Below are positions 59,445 to 64,000 of a stretch of DNA of 64,000 bases, in pieces; within the stretch, counting starts at the first letter, position 1, and the number at the start of each line of letters is the position of its first letter. The notes beneath the pieces were generated by a model. That model was not told where the DNA came from, ran no database searches, and was given only the letters and a program-made list of their open reading frames with translations. Source of the stretch: Halovenus sp037080055 (GTDB lineage Archaea; Halobacteriota; Halobacteria; Halobacteriales; Haloarculaceae); the NCBI RefSeq assembly GCF_037080055.1, contig NZ_JBAOJI010000007.1, forward strand, positions 182,478 to 246,477, written 5' to 3'. Both the position numbers and the translations under genes were made by a program.

Positions 59445-59463
59445 ACAAATATTTTATATTTGT
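59445..59463. promoter_or_regulatory. Palindromic two-way TATA/operator
   Basis: ACAAATAT-TTT-ATATTTGT: 8-bp perfect arms with a 3-nt centre. It is centred 26 nt before the ATG of the minus-strand gene, so it contains that gene's TATA box, and could serve the DUF932 gene on the other strand. Confidence 0.55.
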
Positions 59464-59548
59464 TCAAAGCGGGGCATCCGAAACTTGGTGTGTGGCTTGA
59501 ATAGTAGCGTTTCGGTCACCTTTCTTCTCCTACAAAGGTGATTCAACG

Positions 59549-60541
59549 ATTAAAGGCGAAACCTACGTTTTCGACGACTTAGACGAGCTTTACGAAACCG
59601 CAGAAATGCTTCCGGAGGTTGACCGGCACGACGTCTACGCCCATCACACCGGGGAAGATGACTGGGAGGATATCCCGTACCGAGACAGTCTATGGACTGA
59701 CGACGGCAGAGCCACAGGAGTCGTTTCCAGCAGCGAGGATTTCTACAACATCATCCAGTACGGGGATATCCTGGAGACGGTCGGTGATGCCGTAGACAGG
59801 CACGAGGATATAGAGCCGCGCGGCAAGGTATCTATCTCGCCCACGGCTCACAAGATGAGTGCTGATATCGACTTTGACGGTGCCACAGTCTACGCCTCCC
59901 AGGACGACCCTATCGACCTCGGGTTACAGGTACAGAGCGGCCACAGTGGTTTCCACGGCTTGAAGTACGACGTGGGTGCCGAGCGCCAGGTATGCAAAAA
60001 CGGGATGAAGGCCTTCATCTCGGAACTCGGTTTCGACCAGACTCACAGCGAACCGTTCCAACCCGGCTTAGCTTACAACGCTGTTGACGCCGTGATCGAG
60101 TCGCCGGCAGAGATCGAGCACCGATTGGCCCAGGCGCAGAACCGGGAGTTAATGAACCGGGATGAAGCCCTGCTGGTCTTGATGGATACCGGGATTGACC
60201 GGTACCTGGAAGATCCGGTACCTGACTTGTTGAATGCGATGCACAACGAGGTGGAGGATCCGGAGTCACCGACTCTTTGGGAGACCTACAACACAGCCAC
60301 ACGCGCACTCACGCACTACACACGGGACGTACCGGATTACGAATTGGCGCAGGGCTTCGAGCAGGCTGCACAACTCTTGGAGAGCGGCGGAAACGAGGTG
60401 CCGGAGCCTGATAGACTCGGGCGTTCAGCGGTCTACAGTCGTTCCCGTGATCTAATTGAGCAGGGTAATTCGGAGCCGTACTGGCCTGACGAAGAAGACG
60501 CATTGAGAGAGTTGATGGAGGAGCACGAGATCGAGGCTTGA
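59549..60541 (+). CDS. DUF932-like plasmid/phage protein, ATT start
   Basis: 330 residues if begun at ATT 59549: (M)KGETYVFDDLDELYETAEMLPEVDRHDVYAHHTG. The frame is coding well upstream of its first ATG (59606), and AGGTGA lies 7 nt before the ATT; no ATG/GTG/TTG exists earlier in frame. GLKYDVGAERQVCKNGM (~140-156) and the surrounding layout resemble DUF932 proteins, common on plasmids, whose role is unknown. The C-terminal half is helical. Confidence 0.7.
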   Translation: MKGETYVFDDLDELYETAEMLPEVDRHDVYAHHTGEDDWEDIPYRDSLWTDDGRATGVVSSSEDFYNIIQYGDILETVGDAVDRHEDIEPRGKVSISPTAHKMSADIDFDGATVYASQDDPIDLGLQVQSGHSGFHGLKYDVGAERQVCKNGMKAFISELGFDQTHSEPFQPGLAYNAVDAVIESPAEIEHRLAQAQNRELMNRDEALLVLMDTGIDRYLEDPVPDLLNAMHNEVEDPESPTLWETYNTATRALTHYTRDVPDYELAQGFEQAAQLLESGGNEVPEPDRLGRSAVYSRSRDLIEQGNSEPYWPDEEDALRELMEEHEIEA

Positions 60542-60630
60542 CCGAGGTGAACCAGATATGCTACGACGGACAAGGACTGATCAACGAAACGACGATGAAA
60601 ACCGGAAGAAGGCGGTGAAGGTGACGTACA

Positions 60631-60966
60631 ATTACTGATTACGACGAGGAAGAGCCTATTGCGGAGTGGGAGGCCGCGTTTCTTCCGAACTGGGAGTGGG
60701 AAGCCTACGACAAGGCCGATGATGACGATGATGTCTACTTTGGCCGTGTCCGTTCCCCTAACACGTACGGCAAGTGGGAGTACGGTTACTTCAGCCAAGA
60801 ACAACTCGAAAAGGCCGGAGCCTACCGTACTGATCTAGATCCGGAGGAAGACGCTCCCTTGTATCCTGACGGGGGAGAGGTTGAGGACGTCGTTGGCTTG
60901 TTTGAAACTGAGTTAGAGGCGTTGCTTGAACCTGGGGAAGGTGATGAACGATACAAGGAGAGATAG
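60631..60966 (+). CDS. Acidic element protein with ATT start
   Basis: 111 residues if begun at ATT: (M)TDYDEEEPIAEWEAAFLPNWEWEAYDKADDDDDVYFGRVRSPNTYGKWEYGYF... ending in DERYKER. Composition and codon use are those of a real haloarchaeal gene, yet the frame contains no ATG, GTG or TTG between its opening stop and the conserved start. AGGTGA (60619-60624) is 6 nt before the ATT. Unknown function; Trp/Tyr-rich centre. Confidence 0.65.
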   Translation: MTDYDEEEPIAEWEAAFLPNWEWEAYDKADDDDDVYFGRVRSPNTYGKWEYGYFSQEQLEKAGAYRTDLDPEEDAPLYPDGGEVEDVVGLFETELEALLEPGEGDERYKER

Positions 60967-61409
60967 ACGAGCTGCTTGAAGAATACGCAGAAGAAAAGCA
61001 GTATGTGGAGGAGGAGAAGCCGTACTGGGTGAATCTTACCGGCGGCACCTCTTTCTCCGGTCCTCTCCGCTTCGAACTGGAGAACTACTTCCCCGAGGCA
61101 CACTACAAAGACGCGATTGATCAGGCTTTCCAGGACAAAGCCGAGGAAGAAGTCTTGCCGGACGGTGGCAGCATGACACAGTACTACTGGAGTGGAGACG
61201 AAGGGGTTGTGTACCATACCGAGGCTGGAGATGAATTGGTTGATCCCTTCTTTGGCTCAGTAAAGGAGGCTGAGCAGTATCTTGAGAATTTGGCTGATCG
61301 CCACGGAAAAGAACAGTACTCAGGGATGGTGCTACGTAAATCAGGGAATCGGAAAGTCGAGGAGGCAACTGAGGTCTTGACTGAGCAGTCTGGCCTGACG
61401 GACTGGTGA
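60951..61409 (+). CDS. Element protein with ATA start, overlapping the preceding gene
   Basis: 152 residues if begun at ATA 60951: (M)QGEIDELLEEYAEEKQYVEEEKPYWVNLTGGTSF. The first GTG is at 61005, inside obvious coding sequence. AGGTGA (60939-60944) stands 6 nt before the ATA, within the 3' end of the upstream gene, giving a 16-bp overlap. Unknown alpha/beta protein; ends EEATEVLTEQSGLTDW. Alternatives are GTG 61005 or an ATA at 60963. Confidence 0.6.
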   Translation: MQGEIDELLEEYAEEKQYVEEEKPYWVNLTGGTSFSGPLRFELENYFPEAHYKDAIDQAFQDKAEEEVLPDGGSMTQYYWSGDEGVVYHTEAGDELVDPFFGSVKEAEQYLENLADRHGKEQYSGMVLRKSGNRKVEEATEVLTEQSGLTDW

Positions 61410-61482
61410 CACAGTGACAGGAAAGAGAAGATTGAAACGAGTGGAATAAAGAGGAACCGTCTTCTCTGGATAGATAACCTGG

Positions 61483-62019
61483 ATGCACGTAGTGAGTACG
61501 ATGGGAAGTGGAGAGCTAGGCAGGGAGATAGATCTATCAGAGGTGATTGATGCTCTCTCTGCGGAGTTCGACATCGAGACCAACACCCACAGCGATTCTA
61601 TGGCTACAATCAGATTGGTGGATGGAGGTCCTGCCTTGACTCTCTACCGTACCGGGACGTTTCAGATCCGAGGTACTTCCAGCAGGGAATCTCTGTTTGA
61701 GGCTAAGGAAGATCTGCTGAGTGCTCTTCGAGAAATTGGTGTAGAGTTTGACGAAGTCTCCTTCAGACAGAACAACTCGGTCTACCTCACGGACTTCGAG
61801 GCTGAGATCCGGTTAGAGGCTTTAGCTATCCACCTGGGACTTGAGAACGTCGAGTATGAGCCCGAACAGTTCCCTGGCGTCATCTATCGGCCTCCAGAAT
61901 TAGGAACAGTGATGCTCGTATTTGCTAGCGGTAAATCGATCATCAGCGGCACTATAAGCAGGGCGGAAGCCGAGAAGTCAGAATCTCACCTACGAGACCA
62001 GCTACAACAGCTCAATTGA
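61483..62019 (+). CDS. Divergent TATA-box-binding protein (TBP) paralog
   Basis: 178 residues. The second repeat is a clear TBP lobe: VYLTDFEAEIRLEALAIHL, then GLENVEYEPEQFPGVIYRPPE, then TVMLVFASGKSIISGTISRAEAEKSE, matching archaeal TBP motifs (L-G-L-E-N-x-E-Y-E-P-E-Q-F-P-G-x-x-Y-R; F-x-S-G-K-x-x-x-x-G). The first repeat keeps VVSTMGSGELGREIDLSEV but has lost the E-Q-F-P-G segment. Normal TBP is ~185 residues. It may redirect transcription to element promoters or act as a decoy (inference). It is 63 bp upstream of hsdM. Confidence 0.82.
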   Translation: MHVVSTMGSGELGREIDLSEVIDALSAEFDIETNTHSDSMATIRLVDGGPALTLYRTGTFQIRGTSSRESLFEAKEDLLSALREIGVEFDEVSFRQNNSVYLTDFEAEIRLEALAIHLGLENVEYEPEQFPGVIYRPPELGTVMLVFASGKSIISGTISRAEAEKSESHLRDQLQQLN

Positions 62020-62082
62020 CACCCTGTTTGTGGCCTACGGTTCAACGCAACCATTAACAGTGTTTCCTTAGCAACACTGTGT

Positions 62083-63663
62083 ATGGCTATCGCGGGAAAT
62101 TCTAATGGCGAGCTCGAAAAGAAACTCTGGGAAACCGCCGAAAAACTCCGAGGACCTGTCGACCCTTCCGAATACAAGGACTTCGCTCTTGGTCTCCTCT
62201 TCCTCAAGAGTATGTCCGACTCCTTCGAGGCTCGTAAACAGGAACTCGAAGAGAAAACCCACGACGAGGATTCCCGATACTACACTGAAGACGAGAAAGA
62301 ACGCGAGTATATTCTAACGGACAAAGACGAGTACAAGCGCGAGAACGTATTCTACCTTCCTGAGGAAGCCCGCTGGCAGTACTTCGTCGATAACGCCACC
62401 GACCCACAAATCGGAAAAAAGATTGACGATGCGATGCGTGCTATTGAGGAAGAAAACACTCGGTTGAAAGGAATTCTGCCAAAAGGATATTCCCGTTCAT
62501 CTCTCTCCGACAACTCTTCTGACGCACTGGAAGGCCTGATTAACCTCTTTGCTGATCTGGAAATGGAAGCGGGCAACGGGGACGGAGATGAAGATATCTT
62601 CGGCCGTATCTACGAATACTTCATCAAGCAGTTTGCGATGGAGGGCGGCCAGAAAGGAGGCGAATTCTACACACCAAAGAGCGTTGTCGAATTAATGGTT
62701 GAAATTTTGGAACCTTACGAAGGCCGTATCTTTGACCCCTTCAGCGGCTCAGGCGGAATGTTCGTCCAGAGCCAGAAATTCATTGAAAGCCACGGAGGCG
62801 ACACCGACAAAATCTCGATCTACGGCCAAGAGATCAAGGAGAGCACTCTTCAGATCTCCAAGATGAACCTCTACCTCCGAGGCCTAGACGGAAACATCAA
62901 ACAAGGTGATAGCATCCTTAACGACCAGCACAAAGGCCTTGAAGCAGACTACGTGATTACAAATCCACCATTCAACATGAGTGAGTGGGGGAGAGACTCC
63001 ATCGCAGATGATGACCCCCGCTTCAAATATGGAGTAGCGCCCTCTAACAACGCAAACTATGCTTTCATCCAGCACATGATTAGTCATCTTGGGGATAGCG
63101 GTATGGCTGCAACAGTGATGGCGAATGGTGCTATGTCTGTTCAGGGCAAGGAAGGAGAAATTCGAGAGGGCATAATTGAAGACGATCTACTTGACGCTGT
63201 TATCGCTCTTCCGAAAGAATTGTTCTTCACAACGAGTATCCCGGCCTGCATTTTCATCTTGAGCAGGGGCAAGAGCTCGGACAAGTACCGCAATAGAAGC
63301 GAGGAAACGCTGTTTGTTGATGCGAGAAATGAATACGAGAGTATTAATCGGACACAAAACACCCTGGCAGAAGAGAATATTAACAAGATTGTTGAGAAGA
63401 TTAGAGCCTACCGAGGCGAAGACGGAGCAGAAAAGTATGAAGACGAGAAAGGGTTCTGTAAGGTAGCTGAGATTGAAGATATAGCAAATAACCGATATAT
63501 AATCACCCCAGGTCGATATGTGGGTGTCAAAGAGCAGGACGGAGATGATGAACCGTTCGAAGTTAAGATGGAGAGGTTGTCTGCTGATCTCAGAGAGAAT
63601 TTTCAGAAGTCCAATGAGCTAGAGGAACAAATCGAAAAGAATCTTGAGGTGCTAGGATTTTGA
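62083..63663 (+). CDS. hsdM: Type I restriction-modification methyltransferase subunit HsdM
   Basis: 526 residues. N-terminal HsdM helical domain (ELEKKLWETAEKLRGPVDPSEYKDFALGLLFLKSM), the SAM site IFDPFSGSGGMF (~216-227), QGDSI, and the N6-adenine motif VITNPPF (~290-296). It methylates adenine in a bipartite site chosen by HsdS. Followed by a TTG-started hsdS that overlaps its stop. The hsdR gene is not in the window. Confidence 0.93.
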   Translation: MAIAGNSNGELEKKLWETAEKLRGPVDPSEYKDFALGLLFLKSMSDSFEARKQELEEKTHDEDSRYYTEDEKEREYILTDKDEYKRENVFYLPEEARWQYFVDNATDPQIGKKIDDAMRAIEEENTRLKGILPKGYSRSSLSDNSSDALEGLINLFADLEMEAGNGDGDEDIFGRIYEYFIKQFAMEGGQKGGEFYTPKSVVELMVEILEPYEGRIFDPFSGSGGMFVQSQKFIESHGGDTDKISIYGQEIKESTLQISKMNLYLRGLDGNIKQGDSILNDQHKGLEADYVITNPPFNMSEWGRDSIADDDPRFKYGVAPSNNANYAFIQHMISHLGDSGMAATVMANGAMSVQGKEGEIREGIIEDDLLDAVIALPKELFFTTSIPACIFILSRGKSSDKYRNRSEETLFVDARNEYESINRTQNTLAEENINKIVEKIRAYRGEDGAEKYEDEKGFCKVAEIEDIANNRYIITPGRYVGVKEQDGDDEPFEVKMERLSADLRENFQKSNELEEQIEKNLEVLGF

Positions 63664-63959
63664 ACAAAGAACAACAGGATATAGATGAATTTGACTCAAA
63701 CGAAACTTATGAAGGCGGCAATAGATGGGAGAATGTGACATTTTCAGATGTTATTGAAATAAACGACTACCCTTCTGCTGAAAAAAATAAAGAGTATCGA
63801 TCCGTAGGGATGTCAGATTTGGGGAGAGATAAGCGGAAAATTCAGGGATGGGAATATAAAGAGTATACCTACTCTAGGCCGCGGTTCAGCAACGGCCAGA
63901 CATTGATGGCAAGAATAACACCTTCGGTACTTCCCAACCGGCGTAAGCAGCGGAGCTGA
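63660..63959 (+). pseudogene. hsdS: HsdS specificity subunit, truncated after ~90 codons
   Basis: TTG start overlapping the hsdM stop, with GAGGTG 7 nt upstream. The sequence is a normal HsdS N-terminus: NRWENVTFSDVIEINDYPSAEKN and RPRFSNGQTLMARITPS, where intact proteins continue with C-L-E-N-G-K-T. Here the next codons read VLPNRRKQRS and stop; no other frame restores the match. The gene is therefore cut or frameshifted near 63925, or joined there to an insertion or rearranged segment that continues past the window. Confidence 0.65.
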
Positions 63960-64000
63960 AGCGTCGCTCTGATTGAGGAAGATGTCCGGTTCAGAAGTGT
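63960..64000. other. Window-edge sequence after the hsdS break
   Basis: The last 41 bases show no recognisable gene; a short frame (IEEDVRFRS) is consistent with HsdS-like sequence resuming, but this is too short to judge. Confidence 0.2.

Larger units (their letters stand above)
38870..64000. mobile_element. Integrated conjugative element at tRNA-Thr (right end outside window)
   Basis: From the 3' end of tRNA-Thr the gene content changes at once: tyrosine integrase, toxin-antitoxin, plasmid-type zinc-finger/HTH genes, T4SS genes (VirB2-, VirB6-, VirB4-, VirD4-like), DUF932, TBP paralog and type I restriction genes. Base composition is visibly lower in GC than 1-38 kb, most of all at 43-50.8 kb. 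No second copy of the tRNA 3' end was seen, so the element extends beyond 64 kb (at least 25 kb). No relaxase or replication gene was recognised. Confidence 0.85.

Noticed and set aside
60547..60638. Two short ORFs (GTG 60547, 23 residues; ATG 60558, 26 residues) between the DUF932 gene and the next gene
   Set aside because: Very short, overlapping in different frames, and better explained as the leader carrying the AGGTGA site of the ATT-started gene.
38870..64000. CRISPR array or cas genes in the element
   Set aside because: No regularly spaced repeats and no Cas signature were found.

Overview
The window is chromosomal DNA of a haloarchaeon (class Halobacteria). The evidence is high GC, very acidic proteins, short TATA-driven leaderless promoters, archaeal information genes (archaeal DnaG, LonB, aRNase J, AglB, TBP fold), the mevalonate kinase/isopentenyl phosphate kinase route to archaeal lipids, and many small haloarchaea-specific families. 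Genus and species cannot be fixed from the sequence alone.

1-38.7 kb is ordinary, densely packed core chromosome. In order: a partial HTH-10 (Bat-type) regulator with an iron-box-like palindrome; a small winged-helix/membrane pair beside a Tat-exported multicopper oxidase; htpX, panE, a NifU-type Fe-S protein, a DHH/RecJ-type nuclease and phosphoglycolate phosphatase; an orphan ABC-2 permease; the isoprenoid operon (mevalonate kinase, isopentenyl phosphate kinase, a Pro/Gln-rich membrane protein, RNase J, prenyl diphosphate synthase); an FbpC-like ATPase divergent from a thiolase/DUF35 pair; a hybrid histidine kinase and a chemotaxis transducer; CPBP protease plus LonB; nadM and dnaG; a DUF368-Sir2-DUF92-GNAT operon just downstream of aglB; then DUF5804, an enoyl-CoA hydratase-type enzyme and a tRNA-Thr(GGT).

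From the 3' end of tRNA-Thr (38.87 kb) to the right edge the sequence is an integrated conjugative element. A tyrosine integrase follows the tRNA immediately. Then come a cargo block (zinc-finger proteins, a RadC/JAB protein, HTH, a KOW-like protein, an RHH/RelE toxin-antitoxin with a palindromic operator), two large P-loop NTPases with defence architecture (an AAA/STAND-TPR protein and a 1490-residue Cap4-nuclease-like STAND protein in visibly AT-richer DNA), and a type IV secretion operon on the minus strand (pilin-like, VirB6-like, VirB4, a helper, VirD4-like, wHTH). After that are haloarchaeal plasmid-type genes (DUF932 and others), a divergent TBP paralog, and a type I restriction-modification locus (hsdM plus a broken hsdS) that runs into the window edge. 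The distal attachment site is not in the window.

The most unusual signals are all in the element. One is the Cap4-like/STAND protein, an Avs-like antiviral candidate in an archaeon. Another is an element-borne TBP with an eroded first repeat. The third is a set of genes whose reading frames lack any ATG/GTG/TTG but begin at ATT or ATA placed 6-7 nt after an AGGTGA Shine-Dalgarno. In the core, notable points are a 72-bp tandem repeat inside a histidine kinase ATPase domain, a thiolase with Ser in place of its nucleophilic Cys, and DUF368 next to AglB.
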